Shown here: piece by piece, positions 37,563-46,410 of the stretch
Layout: the number at the start of each line of letters is the position of its first letter
How positions within the stretch are numbered: the first letter of the stretch is position 1
DNA from: Cohnella phaseoli
GTDB taxonomy: Bacteria; Bacillota; Bacilli; Paenibacillales; Paenibacillaceae
Length of the DNA: 64,000 nucleotides
Assembly: GCF_003386235.1 (NCBI RefSeq)
Contig: NZ_QRDZ01000001.1
Coordinates: forward strand, 1-64,000
Reading direction: 5' to 3'
Notes under the pieces: generated by a model
Seen by the model: the letters and a program-made list of their open reading frames with translations, nothing else
The model's database searches: none
What the model was told of the DNA's origin: nothing
Position numbers and translations under genes: made by a program

Positions 37563-37615
37563 CCCTGGCTTACTACCATCGACACTTAGATTATAGCAAC
37601 GGAATCAATAATGGT

Positions 37616-37885
37616 TCAAAGCTGCAAAGTGTCATGATCTCGCGGTGTGCCAAGGGCCATGATTTCCCGCAAATAATAGATGATGTTTAGCTTCGGGATT
37701 CTGTAAAAGCGACCGATGCGAAAGTGAGCGATACGCCCTGATGGAAGTAATTTGCGGCCTGTTTTGGTACTGATGCCGCCTAACATAGTACACATTTGTT
37801 CGACCGTTACGACATGGGGCATGGCCTGAAAGAGGAGCTGGTAAGCGTCAGTTTCAATAACATGTTGCTTTTCATCATTCGACAT
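37616..37885 (-). CDS. excisionase-like helix-turn-helix protein
   Basis: 89 residues. The core VVTVEQMCTMLGGISTKTGRKLLPSGRIAHFRIGRFYRIPKLNIIYYL has the MerR/Xis-type winged-helix layout seen in excisionases and plasmid accessory proteins (a short helix-turn-helix, a wing and an R-I-P-K-x-x-I-I strand). It lies next to the integrase on the same strand, 54 bp upstream, the normal int-xis order. It appears intact although the integrase is not. GGAGATC precedes the ATG on the coding strand. Confidence 0.75.
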   Translation of the reverse strand: MSNDEKQHVIETDAYQLLFQAMPHVVTVEQMCTMLGGISTKTGRKLLPSGRIAHFRIGRFYRIPKLNIIYYLREIMALGTPRDHDTLQL

Positions 37886-38308
37886 GGGCGATCTCCTTAT
37901 TAAATGGCAAGGTACATAGAGGTTCTGAAATATTCCTCTATTACCGTTTCATTTTTTTGATGAAATCGGACGTCTCCAAGAAAGACTTTTTTCTGGATAC
38001 ACTGAAAACACTTTGTATTATGAATGAAAAACGATGGGGGGCTTGTAGTATGTGAATTGAAGAAATGAAAGCTTTTGGAGGAGAGAAGCACACAGGGAGA
38101 ATTGGCTCTACGTATTTTAAGAAATCAACAAAAAGAAAGCTGGCTCAGCTATGGAATATATTCAGTTACACAGGGAGTGTTTCAATTTTATAATAATACT
38201 AAACAACCGTGCATGATGAAAAAAAGATTACAGAAACCTACATAGCGGTAATTGCTTTATAAGAAAAGGAAGTATAAACACTTTAGCTGTTATATAGCCG
38301 ATTAAATA
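37886..38308. other. non-coding stretch with element remnants
   Basis: This stretch contains no intact gene. Its visible content is the leader of the excisionase-like gene on the left and a degenerate repressor-like segment at 38098-38215. Base composition is more AT-rich than the flanking genes, as expected for decayed phage control DNA. Confidence 0.5.
38098..38215 (+). pseudogene. possible remnant of an XRE-type repressor
   Basis: In one forward frame the translation reads LRILRNQQKESW, then a garbled part, then VTQGVFQFYNNTKQP. This follows the helix-turn-helix pattern of Cro/CI-type repressors (L-R-x-L-R ... V-T-Q-G-x-I-S-x-Y-E-N-N-T-K-x-P) with small indels. It is divergent from int-xis, where such elements keep their repressor. 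The similarity is by eye only. Confidence 0.35.
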
Positions 38309-38309
38309 A

Positions 38310-38356
38310 AAAAAAGCGATGCCTACTCGAAAATTCGGAGTAAGTGTCGCTTTTTT
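38310..38356. terminator. bidirectional intrinsic terminator
   Basis: AAAAAAGCGA (38310-38319) and TCGCTTTTTT (38347-38356) form a stem with a further paired section (CTACTC/GAGTAAG). A-tract and T-tract on the two sides allow termination from both directions. It ends the secreted propeller gene on the minus strand. Confidence 0.85.
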
Positions 38357-38433
38357 CATATCCATAGCAGGAACCTACCGAAAAAAAGTTAGTTCTTCAG
38401 CGGCCTCGAAATTCCAGCGGGTGTCGTACTAAC

Positions 38434-39864
38434 TTACGACAGATTAAACGCTACTATTTTCTCGGCCGACTCGATCAGTTTACCTTTTCCAGATAGGAGG
38501 AACACCTCGAGCTTCATCATCTGGCCGTTCATGCCTTCCGGTTTGATTAACGGAATCGAGAAGGAACCATTCTGGGCAATGCGGTCAAGATAGGCTGTCC
38601 CCGCTTCGAACAAATCCCCGTTTGCTTTGTAAATGCGATACCCGATCCAGATCGTCTGATCTTTCCATTTCTTCATAGCCTTCGAATTTACCGCTCCATA
38701 CAACAGAAATTCGTTCGTGTTCAAGTTTTCTGTCAGCTTGGCAACCGAGAAATGCTTGCCCTTAAAGCCGTCTAGCGCTTTCTCGAGCACGGCATCGCCA
38801 TCGGTCAGCTTGCCGACGATCCGCCAGATGTCGTAAGTAAACTCCGCTCTTCCGGTCAAATTCGGAGCAGCTTCGCTATCCGTAAAATACGCCCCGATCG
38901 AGTTCGGATCCGGAAGCGTGCCATGTACAGTGCGCAGCAATCCTCCGTTATGATTCCTCGGGAAACCCGTTGTCGAAGGGCTAATTGTCCCCTCGATTTT
39001 CCACTGTCCTCCCCCGCCCCATACCGATCCGCCGTCGATACTGACGATCTGCTGGCCATCGGTGATATAATTCGGATTCCCGGAAGGATAAGGATGCAGT
39101 TCTCTTATCGCGTAGAAGCGATCGCGGGTCGGATCATACGCGATATCGAAGTTGTTAAGAAAGTCGGGTTGATCGCTTGCGTTCCTTAACCCGTCATTAG
39201 TCAGCCGGATTGGGGGTCCGATAGACGGACTAGCCATTTGAATTAAGTTCATATCGATTCGATACGCCTCGGTAGCCGTCGGACCTCCTTTCGTGAAGAA
39301 GAGTAAGACCCTTCCTTGCCCGTCTACGCTTGTCGCCGAAGGCTGGCCAACTCCCCAGAAGCCGTCGTTCGGGTACTCCACGAGCGGATTCGGATATTTC
39401 ACCCACTCGCCTGCCAGATCATCGGAGAAGGCGACGCCGATCTGATTGTGGGCACTTCCGTTCACGTCGTTGCCCAGATAGAACAACGCATAATCGTACT
39501 CCGCCCCGTTATAATTGAATTTCCCCGCTACGACGCTCGGATCGCATACGTGATTGCTGTCCCAGGAACCCGTGGGACCCGCCTGAAGTACGGACTTGGA
39601 CTCGGTGACGACTCCATTCTCCGTTCTGGTATAGTAAATATGGTCTTTGATGACGCCATCGGCATCATTATGGCATGTCCACATATGCTCGACATCGCCC
39701 TCGCGAATGATGGAAGGAGCGTACGCATACCGGTCGCCTGCCGGATCGTATACCTTCGTTAACGTATGCTTATTCCATTCAACGGCAGCGCTTGCGCCCG
39801 TTAAAGGAATGGTGGCAACCAGGATCGTTAATAGTATAAGCAATAGCGGTTTTCTTTTTTCCAC
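38434..39864 (-). CDS. secreted five-bladed beta-propeller protein (GH43/GH32-like fold)
   Basis: 476 residues. A Sec signal peptide (about 1-27, ending GASA before AVEW) targets it outside. The mature part has propeller-type motifs: YAYAPSIIREGDVEHMW, HVCDPSVVAGKF with a likely catalytic-type Asp, HNQIGVAFSDD, GVGQPSATSVDG and RNHNGGLLRTVHG. The order resembles glycosidases of the GH43/GH32/GH130 propeller type, but I cannot assign a family. A cytoplasmic paralogue is encoded at 47317, sharing CDP, HNQ(I/V)G(I/V)AF and RNHN(A/G)GL. GTG 39864 is preferred over ATG 39873 because AGGAGG directly abuts that ATG and is 9 bases from the GTG. It is divergent from the two-component genes, and a 20-bp motif 79 bp upstream is shared with the binding-protein gene. 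Confidence 0.8.
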   Translation of the reverse strand: MEKRKPLLLILLTILVATIPLTGASAAVEWNKHTLTKVYDPAGDRYAYAPSIIREGDVEHMWTCHNDADGVIKDHIYYTRTENGVVTESKSVLQAGPTGSWDSNHVCDPSVVAGKFNYNGAEYDYALFYLGNDVNGSAHNQIGVAFSDDLAGEWVKYPNPLVEYPNDGFWGVGQPSATSVDGQGRVLLFFTKGGPTATEAYRIDMNLIQMASPSIGPPIRLTNDGLRNASDQPDFLNNFDIAYDPTRDRFYAIRELHPYPSGNPNYITDGQQIVSIDGGSVWGGGGQWKIEGTISPSTTGFPRNHNGGLLRTVHGTLPDPNSIGAYFTDSEAAPNLTGRAEFTYDIWRIVGKLTDGDAVLEKALDGFKGKHFSVAKLTENLNTNEFLLYGAVNSKAMKKWKDQTIWIGYRIYKANGDLFEAGTAYLDRIAQNGSFSIPLIKPEGMNGQMMKLEVFLLSGKGKLIESAEKIVAFNLS

Positions 39865-39943
39865 TATAAACATCCTCCTGACAGGACAACGAGATAGCGG
39901 CCCCGGGAACCGCTTGCTTATATCTTAGGTGCCGAATTTCGGA

Positions 39944-39963
39944 GCGGTCTACTTTGATCTTTT
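39944..39963 (-). promoter_or_regulatory. shared 20-bp regulatory motif, copy 1
   Basis: On the minus strand this reads AAAAGATCAAAGTAGACCGC and ends 79 bp before the GTG of the secreted propeller gene. A copy with one difference lies 78 bp before the binding-protein gene at 43637. Confidence 0.75.
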
Positions 39964-39968
39964 GACTG

Positions 39969-40011
39969 TCTTTTGTTTACCTCGGATATTAAATAAGATG
40001 TAAACAAAAGA
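39969..40011. promoter_or_regulatory. 12-bp inverted repeat in the divergent promoter region
   Basis: TCTTTTGTTTAC (39969-39980) and GTAAACAAAAGA (40000-40011) are perfect inverted repeats 19 bp apart. They lie between the secreted propeller gene and the histidine kinase gene. GTAAACnnAAGA also occurs before the binding-protein gene (43513-43524), so this is probably the response-regulator binding sequence. Confidence 0.6.
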
Positions 40012-40073
40012 TAGAGGAAATAGCCGGCGACCGTGCAATATTGAAGTAGAGAGATAAGAAAGTAGGGACAACT

Positions 40074-41882
40074 ATGAGATGGCTGCCTTTCAAGCGCCTG
40101 CCGACGTCAGGATTCAACATTTTCCAGAAACTTCTTGTCGCCTTCCTGCTCGCCATCATTCCGATTTTGCTCATCAGCATGCTTATCAATCGATCAGGGG
40201 AATCCTCTGTGTCTAAGGAGATCACGAACTCGCTGAAATCCAACGCCCGCTTCTACTTAAGCTCGTTCGAGCTGGAGATGGAACGGGTTATTCGAATGAA
40301 GCAGCAATACATTCTGGACAACGATGTCCAGGATTTGATGATGTTTCACATGATCTACTCCGATGCAGATATCGTGTACGCGATTCAAGATATTAAACGC
40401 AGGCTTCAGCAATTTCAAGACTCGAGCCTGTTCGTTCATGAACTGAAGCTATATATGCCCGAGCTTAATACAACGATTCACAACCGTCTCATCGATAAGG
40501 AGTTGCCCGAACTGGATTTGCAAGCGCTCGAGAAGCTATACGAATCGGACAAACGCATCTACCCGCTAGGAGATCACCTGATCCTGGGGGAGAGATATCC
40601 CCAGAGAGGTCCGAACGAGTTGCCGGCCAAGCTCTGGCTTGAGGTCGTGCTTTCGAAAGCAAACATGGAAAGTTCCTTAAGGGAAATTTCTACCTATAAC
40701 GGAGGTGAGTCTTTGATCGTCGACCATGACGGAACATGGTCGCTCGGATCGCTTCCGCAGAAGGACATGCCGCTCGGCGAGCTTCTCCATCTGATTCCGG
40801 TGGGCGGGGAAAGGAAGGATCCGCAGAGGGGCTTCGGGAGATTTACGATCGGAGATAAACCGTATATTTACGCTTATGAATCCTCCAAGCTCCTCGATGC
40901 GTCGCTAGTCGTTTACGTACCTGAAAACAGCTTCCTAGGTCCGATCAAATGGTATAAGCAGCTATATTGGCTGCTCGCCGTCACTTCGCTCTTGGTCATG
41001 ATCTTTTTCTCCACTTGGATTTACAAGCTTGTGCATCAACCGATGTATAGGCTGACCGGCGCATTCAGGCGACTTGAGAAAGGCGATTTCGACTCTCAAC
41101 TGACTGACGATCGCAAGGATGAGTTCAATTATTTATATCAACAGTTCAATAAAATGTCGGGCAGACTGCAGCAACTGATCAAAGACGTCTTCGAGCACGA
41201 GCTACGTCTCAATCGGGCGGAGCTGAAGCAACTGCAAGCACAGATTAATCCGCACTTCTTGTACAACATTTTCTTCTTGTTGAATCGGATCATTCAATTG
41301 GACGACATGGACAATGCGAAGAAGCTTACGCAGCATTTGGGTCAGTTTTTCCGATTTATTACGCGCAATAAAGAGGACGAGATTCAGCTCGGCGAGGAAA
41401 TGGCGCATATCGAAGCTTATACCGGCATCCAGAAATTAAGGTTCGGCAGTAAATTATCGGTCGAGATAGAGACGCTTCCCGACGGAGCCGGGAACCTGGA
41501 AGTGCCTAGGCTTATTTTACAGCCGATCGTGGAGAATGCGTTCGAATATGGCTTGGAAGACCATCTGGACAAAGGCGTTTTGCACATATGGCCGGAGCTG
41601 GAAGAACTCCATCTTACAATCCACGTCGAAGATAACGGCGAAAACCTATCGAACGAGAAGCTTGCGGAGCTGGATTTGCTGATCAAGGATACGAAACGGG
41701 ATATCGAGACGACAGGCGTTGTCAATATCCATCGAAGGCTGCAGCTCAAATTCGGAGATTCTTCAGGGTTAACGGTGAAAAGAAGCTCGCTCGGAGGACT
41801 TCACGTCGCAATTCGATTGCCGCTCGGGACAACGTTAGAAACTTTAGGGGGAAACCTTCATGTACCGACTATTGATCGTTGA
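40074..41882 (+). CDS. YesM-type sensor histidine kinase
   Basis: 602 residues. TM1 (about 22-42), an extracytoplasmic Cache-like sensor (about 45-295), TM2 (about 300-322), HAMP (about 323-375, LVHQPMYRLTGAFRRLEKGDFDSQL), then the His_kinase/HATPase part with the phosphoacceptor box QAQINPHFLYNIF near 391-403 and the N box LQPIVENAFEYGLEDH near 483. It should sense an extracellular sugar signal and phosphorylate the response regulator encoded next, whose start overlaps by 23 bp. It is divergent from the secreted propeller gene and upstream of the importer it probably controls. Confidence 0.94.
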   Translation: MRWLPFKRLPTSGFNIFQKLLVAFLLAIIPILLISMLINRSGESSVSKEITNSLKSNARFYLSSFELEMERVIRMKQQYILDNDVQDLMMFHMIYSDADIVYAIQDIKRRLQQFQDSSLFVHELKLYMPELNTTIHNRLIDKELPELDLQALEKLYESDKRIYPLGDHLILGERYPQRGPNELPAKLWLEVVLSKANMESSLREISTYNGGESLIVDHDGTWSLGSLPQKDMPLGELLHLIPVGGERKDPQRGFGRFTIGDKPYIYAYESSKLLDASLVVYVPENSFLGPIKWYKQLYWLLAVTSLLVMIFFSTWIYKLVHQPMYRLTGAFRRLEKGDFDSQLTDDRKDEFNYLYQQFNKMSGRLQQLIKDVFEHELRLNRAELKQLQAQINPHFLYNIFFLLNRIIQLDDMDNAKKLTQHLGQFFRFITRNKEDEIQLGEEMAHIEAYTGIQKLRFGSKLSVEIETLPDGAGNLEVPRLILQPIVENAFEYGLEDHLDKGVLHIWPELEELHLTIHVEDNGENLSNEKLAELDLLIKDTKRDIETTGVVNIHRRLQLKFGDSSGLTVKRSSLGGLHVAIRLPLGTTLETLGGNLHVPTIDR

Positions 41883-43527
41883 CAACGAAGAATACGTCGT
41901 TAACGGACTCGTGGAATTGTTCAATTCGGACGAACATCAGGAACTGGAAGCAGCCGGAGCGTATTCTGCGGCGCAAGCATTAAACGTTCTAATGACGACC
42001 AAGATGGATATCGTCATCACTGACATTCGGATGCCGGGGATGAACGGTCTCGAGCTTCAGAAAATCATTGCCGCCAGATGGCCTTATTGCAAGGTCATTT
42101 TTCTGTCCGGCTATGACGACTTTAGCTATGCACAAGAAGCGATCCGAAACGGCTCAATAAATTATATTCTCAAGACGGAGCCTGACAACGTCATTATCGA
42201 CGCCGTCTATCGCTCGATCGACGTCATCCGGGGCGAAAAAGAAACGCAGAATGTCATCGAGAAAGCCCAAAACCAATTGAAACAAGCATTGCCCGCTCTC
42301 CAGCGGGAATATCTCCAAAGCCTTCTGATCGGGGATAAGCAAGCCTACCAATCGTTGGATAGCCAGCTTGAACAGCTAAATATTCCTCTATCGCCGGACA
42401 AGCCGGTCTACGTCGTCGTCGGCAAAGTCGACGAGTGGCCTCAGGATTTCTCCCACTACTCGCGTTCGCTGCTACTGTATGCCGTTCAGAACATTTCGAA
42501 TGAATACTTGTCGCTTTCCACAATACATTATTCTTTCATCCACGAAAGGTTTAGAATCGTTTGGCTCATTCAATCGAAAGCCGAGCCTTGGATGGAGAAG
42601 CTGCAAAGCGAAAATAAATTGACGATGACCGCTCATTTCGTATACGGCACTTTCGAGTGCGTCCAATCCTCGTGCTTAGACGTTCTTCATCTGCCGCTTT
42701 CCTTCGCGATCGGCAATCAAGCCGTGCCATGGCAAGAGCTCGGAGAAGAACTTGAGTCGCTCCTTGATCGGATCAAATCGACGGTCAAGAAGCAGCAACT
42801 GTTCATGGAGCAAGAGAATAAGCGGGAGGCTGAGACGAACAAGGTCTATTCCCTTCAGCACGAGGTATTCAAGCATTACGAGCATCTCAGTTATTGTTTG
42901 GAGCACAAGAACAAGGAAGATTTTTTCCGTAAACTCGACTTCCTGATCCAAGCCGGCGAGAAAGCCCGGAACTCGAATCAGCCGATGGTTTGCGTTCAGA
43001 TCGCCAGCTCCGTGCTCTCCATCCTGTTCGGCTATTTGGAGAAGCTACGCATCGAAGACATCCCCGCGCCGATCGCGGATATTAAAGCAAGCTACGAATC
43101 GGGCAAGCTTGATCAATGGGAAGGACAGCGCGAGCAGCTGCGGACGATGGCGGAATACGTGTTCATGGAGCACGTACACGCGGAGGAGAGCGAAGAAAAC
43201 CGGATCGTGCAGAACATTCACGCGTATCTGGCAACTAACTTGGGCGGCGATCTTTCGTTAAAGACGATGGCTTTCTCCATCGGACACAATCCTTCCTATT
43301 TGTCGCGCTTGTACAAGCAGAAAGCAGGCAAAGGACTATCCGAAACGATCATGGAGCTGAAGCTGTCGAAAGCGAAACAACTACTCGCGGAGCCGCAATA
43401 CCGAATTCAGGATATTTCCAAAGCGGTCGGGTTCCTTTCCGATCATTACTTTTACCGCTTCTTCAAGAAAGCGATGAAGCTTACTCCTCAGGAATACCGG
43501 GAGCAGTTGAATGTAAACGGAAGATAG
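41860..43527 (+). CDS. YesN-type response regulator with AraC output
   Basis: 555 residues. Receiver domain at 1-120 with phospho-acceptor Asp 55 in MDIVITDIRMPGMNG, a long middle region (120-440), and a C-terminal AraC double helix-turn-helix (about 450-550, DLSLKTMAFSIGHNPSYLSRLYKQK and IQDISKAVGFLSDHYFYRFFKK). It should activate the secreted propeller gene and the importer genes through sites such as the shared motif at 39944 and 43539. Its 3' end contains part of the second site. Confidence 0.94.
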   Translation: MYRLLIVDNEEYVVNGLVELFNSDEHQELEAAGAYSAAQALNVLMTTKMDIVITDIRMPGMNGLELQKIIAARWPYCKVIFLSGYDDFSYAQEAIRNGSINYILKTEPDNVIIDAVYRSIDVIRGEKETQNVIEKAQNQLKQALPALQREYLQSLLIGDKQAYQSLDSQLEQLNIPLSPDKPVYVVVGKVDEWPQDFSHYSRSLLLYAVQNISNEYLSLSTIHYSFIHERFRIVWLIQSKAEPWMEKLQSENKLTMTAHFVYGTFECVQSSCLDVLHLPLSFAIGNQAVPWQELGEELESLLDRIKSTVKKQQLFMEQENKREAETNKVYSLQHEVFKHYEHLSYCLEHKNKEDFFRKLDFLIQAGEKARNSNQPMVCVQIASSVLSILFGYLEKLRIEDIPAPIADIKASYESGKLDQWEGQREQLRTMAEYVFMEHVHAEESEENRIVQNIHAYLATNLGGDLSLKTMAFSIGHNPSYLSRLYKQKAGKGLSETIMELKLSKAKQLLAEPQYRIQDISKAVGFLSDHYFYRFFKKAMKLTPQEYREQLNVNGR

Positions 43528-43538
43528 CCTTGGTAGTA

Positions 43539-43558
43539 AAAAGATCAAAGTAGATCGC
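43539..43558 (+). promoter_or_regulatory. shared 20-bp regulatory motif, copy 2
   Basis: AAAAGATCAAAGTAGATCGC matches the copy at 39944-39963 at 19 of 20 bases and ends 78 bp before ATG 43637. Upstream at 43513-43524 lies GTAAACGGAAGA, resembling the arms of the inverted repeat at 39969-40011. Confidence 0.75.
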
Positions 43559-43636
43559 CTTATAAAAAAGGACTTACAATTGAGGTACGGTTATAGGCCT
43601 AGCCGACAGCATCGAATACACAAGGGAGGCTCATGA

Positions 43637-45355
43637 ATGAAAGCAATGAAATCCAAAAAAATATCGATAACGCTTCTATCTCTCGTAATGGCGATTTCCA
43701 TCGTCCTTGCCGGATGCTCGGTCAATAAAGGCAACTCGAACAATGCCAAAGAATCGCAAGCCAATCCGTCTTCAAGCGCTTCTGTCGAAACCGCAGGCGC
43801 AAGTGGGGAACCGGCTAAGCAAGGTTATGACGACGTACTCAATATCGATTGGTACGTCAATCTGTCCTGGTGGAAATATCCCGGGGACTACGGGAAAGAC
43901 AAGTTCTCGCAATACATTCGCGATCGGTTCGGGTTGAACATCAACTTCATCACGCCGGCCGGAGACGGTTCCGACCAAATGTCGGCGATGATCGCGACGG
44001 GAGAAATTCCCGATCTGGTCACGGTCGAATCTTGGCTGGACTACAAAACCAAACTCGCCAAAGGCGGATATTTGGTTTCGATCAACGAACTCATCGAGAA
44101 ATACGTCCCCGACTTCAAGCCTTACCAGGACATCTTCAATTGGTACAAGGAATCCGACGGCAAGACGTACGCGCTGCCGAATTACGCTTACTCGAGTCAA
44201 GCCTTGAAGCCGGGCGAACAGCTAGAACCGAATAGCGCGTTCACGCTCCGCAAAGATATTTACGATAAGCTCGGCCGTCCGGATATTTCAACCGCCGACA
44301 AGTTCTTGGACGTTCTTGAACGCGTGAAGAATGAAGTGAAGACCTATGACGGCAAATCGCTCATTCCGCTGCAATTGTACGAGTTCACGGCAAACGGTAA
44401 CGGCTCGGCGAGTTGGTTGAACGAGTATTTCGCCGTCCCTTACGAAGACGAGAACGGTAAACTGATTAACCGCACCTACAATCCGAAATATTGGGAAGTC
44501 ATCAAATTCCTGAACGAAGCGTACCGCAGAGGTCTGATCTCCAAAGACAACTTTACGGACAAGCGGGATCAAATCAACGAAAAAATAGCGAGCGGACGCG
44601 TTTTTGCGAGTTTAACCGCGCCGCAGGATTTCTCCGATCCGATACGAACGCTATATACTGCCGACAACAATGCGCAGTATGAAGCGTTCGCACTGCGCAA
44701 CTACGAAGGGGAAAATCCTGTTCTGACCGATATTCGCGGATTTGGATGGCTTGTCACTTTGGTCGGCAAAGACTCCAAAGCGCAAGAACGCATCGCGAAG
44801 CTGCTTTCTTTCCTTAACAGCAAGGAAGGTCAGCATATGGTCCATTTCGGCTGGGAAAACGAAACTTACACGTACAATGCGGATGGTACCATCCAATGGA
44901 CCCAGGAGTATAAGGATGCGATCGCCAAAGGCGACAGCTCCGAGAAGAAGTGGGGAATGGGCTTCAATCTGCAGATGGATTGGTATTCTGTCAAGGACTT
45001 ATTCCCGCAGCCCGAAAAGCCGGTAGACATTTATCTGGCCGAGAAAAACATGAAGAAACCGCTCGTTCAGTACAGTTTTGATACGAGCGCAGTAGGAGGC
45101 AAGCCGAACCCGGATCATCCGGATCGCGACAAAATGCTCGAAACGAGCAACCGTCTATCGTTGTACTGGGGCAAAGAGCTTCCGAGAATCATCTTGGCCG
45201 ATTCGGAAGAGAAAGCTCGCGCCATCTTCGAAGATACGCTTAAGAAGATGGACGATATGGGCCGCGTTAAGCTCGATAAATACAATGACGAATTGTTCCA
45301 GGGAGCGAAGCAAGCGCTTGGCATCGAACGTTCTTGGCCGCCGTTCCGGAAGTAA
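43637..45355 (+). CDS. LplA/YtcQ-type oligosaccharide-binding lipoprotein
   Basis: 572 residues. The signal ends at a good lipobox, VLAGC (Cys 27), followed by a Ser/Asn/Ala-rich linker and a large type-1 binding domain of the LplA/YtcQ branch (DVLNIDWYVNLSWWKYPGDYG, GDGSDQMSAMIATGEIPDLVTVESW). These longer binding proteins accompany YesMN systems and LplBC permeases in Bacillales and take up oligosaccharides. GGGAGGC precedes ATG 43637. A hairpin follows the gene. Confidence 0.95.
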   Translation: MKAMKSKKISITLLSLVMAISIVLAGCSVNKGNSNNAKESQANPSSSASVETAGASGEPAKQGYDDVLNIDWYVNLSWWKYPGDYGKDKFSQYIRDRFGLNINFITPAGDGSDQMSAMIATGEIPDLVTVESWLDYKTKLAKGGYLVSINELIEKYVPDFKPYQDIFNWYKESDGKTYALPNYAYSSQALKPGEQLEPNSAFTLRKDIYDKLGRPDISTADKFLDVLERVKNEVKTYDGKSLIPLQLYEFTANGNGSASWLNEYFAVPYEDENGKLINRTYNPKYWEVIKFLNEAYRRGLISKDNFTDKRDQINEKIASGRVFASLTAPQDFSDPIRTLYTADNNAQYEAFALRNYEGENPVLTDIRGFGWLVTLVGKDSKAQERIAKLLSFLNSKEGQHMVHFGWENETYTYNADGTIQWTQEYKDAIAKGDSSEKKWGMGFNLQMDWYSVKDLFPQPEKPVDIYLAEKNMKKPLVQYSFDTSAVGGKPNPDHPDRDKMLETSNRLSLYWGKELPRIILADSEEKARAIFEDTLKKMDDMGRVKLDKYNDELFQGAKQALGIERSWPPFRK

Positions 45356-45368
45356 CATCCTAGTTCTC

Positions 45369-45402
45369 GTTCATGCCGGCGTCGTCTGAAGTCGGCATGA
45401 AC
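45369..45402 (+). promoter_or_regulatory. intercistronic hairpin between binding protein and permease
   Basis: GTTCATGCCG (45369-45378) and CGGCATGAAC (45393-45402) are perfect 10-bp arms with a 14-base loop, followed by TTT. It probably lowers permease expression relative to the binding protein. It also covers the ATG at 45373, supporting a later permease start. Confidence 0.7.
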
Positions 45403-45432
45403 TTTCATGAATCGGAAAGGGGAGCTTCTCCG

Positions 45433-46398
45433 TTGCATCCTGAAATGCACCCATCGGCGGCGCTTAAGAAACCTCGCCAAAATTTGATCTTTCGTCTGCT
45501 GAAGCAATGGCAAATTCAAGCGATGGCTTTATTCGGAATTATGTTCGTTCTCGTGTTCAACTACGCTCCCATGTTCGGAATCATCATTGCTTTCAAGAAG
45601 GCGGACTACTCCGTCAACCTGATGAGGAGCATAACCGAAGCACCTTGGGTCGGTTGGGATTATTTCAAAGAATTCATCCTCGATTATCAATTCCGGGATA
45701 TTCTGCTGAACACCGTCGGCCTGAATTTGCTTCAGCTTCTGATCAACTTTCCCGCGCCGATTATTTTCGCGATCTTAATTAGCGAGATTGCTCATAAACG
45801 GTTCAAGAAGCTCGTACAATCGATCAGCTATTTCCCGCACTTCATTTCCTGGATCGTCTTCGGGGGCATTATCATCAACATGCTGTCCGTCGAGACCGGC
45901 GTCGTCGTATCGGCCCTGCTAAAGCTCGGGATCATCAGCGAGCCGGTATCGTTGCTTGGCGAACCGAATGCTTTCTGGCCGCTGATTATCATTACGTCGA
46001 TTATTAAGGGACTCGGCTGGGGATCCATCATCTATTTGGCGGCGATTACCTCCATAGACCCTACCTTATACGAAGCGGCAACCATTGACGGAGCAGGTCG
46101 GTTCAGACGTATCTGGCACATTACTTTGCCCTCGATCTCTGGCACGATTATCGTCTTTTTCCTGTTATCCGTCAGCAATCTACTCAACTCGTCCTTTGAT
46201 CAGTTATGGGTTTTCCAAACTCCGTTAAACCTGGAACGAAGCGAAGTGATCGATACGTTCGTCTACAAGATCGGAATCACGCAGATGCGTTATTCGTACA
46301 CGACGGCAGTCGGCTTGTTCAAATCGGCTGTTGCGTTGATCTTGCTCGCGGGCGGCCATTTGATCAGCAAAAAAGTCGCCGGGCGCGGTATTTTCTAG
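45433..46398 (+). CDS. LplB-type sugar ABC permease
   Basis: 321 residues with six membrane segments, the family start FNYAPMFGIIIAFKKADYS, and the EAA loop LYEAATIDGAGRFRRIWHITLPSISG near 216-241. TTG 45433 is preferred: AAGGGGAG lies 8 bases upstream, whereas the ATG at 45373 is inside a hairpin and would give an atypical N-terminus. It forms the channel with the next gene. Confidence 0.93.
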   Translation: MHPEMHPSAALKKPRQNLIFRLLKQWQIQAMALFGIMFVLVFNYAPMFGIIIAFKKADYSVNLMRSITEAPWVGWDYFKEFILDYQFRDILLNTVGLNLLQLLINFPAPIIFAILISEIAHKRFKKLVQSISYFPHFISWIVFGGIIINMLSVETGVVVSALLKLGIISEPVSLLGEPNAFWPLIIITSIIKGLGWGSIIYLAAITSIDPTLYEAATIDGAGRFRRIWHITLPSISGTIIVFFLLSVSNLLNSSFDQLWVFQTPLNLERSEVIDTFVYKIGITQMRYSYTTAVGLFKSAVALILLAGGHLISKKVAGRGIF

Positions 46399-46410
46399 GA
46401 GGGAACGCGT

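Noticed and set aside
37900-38091. 63-codon minus-strand frame upstream of the excisionase-like gene
   Set aside because: No ribosome site and a phenylalanine-rich sequence without pattern; treated as non-coding element DNA.
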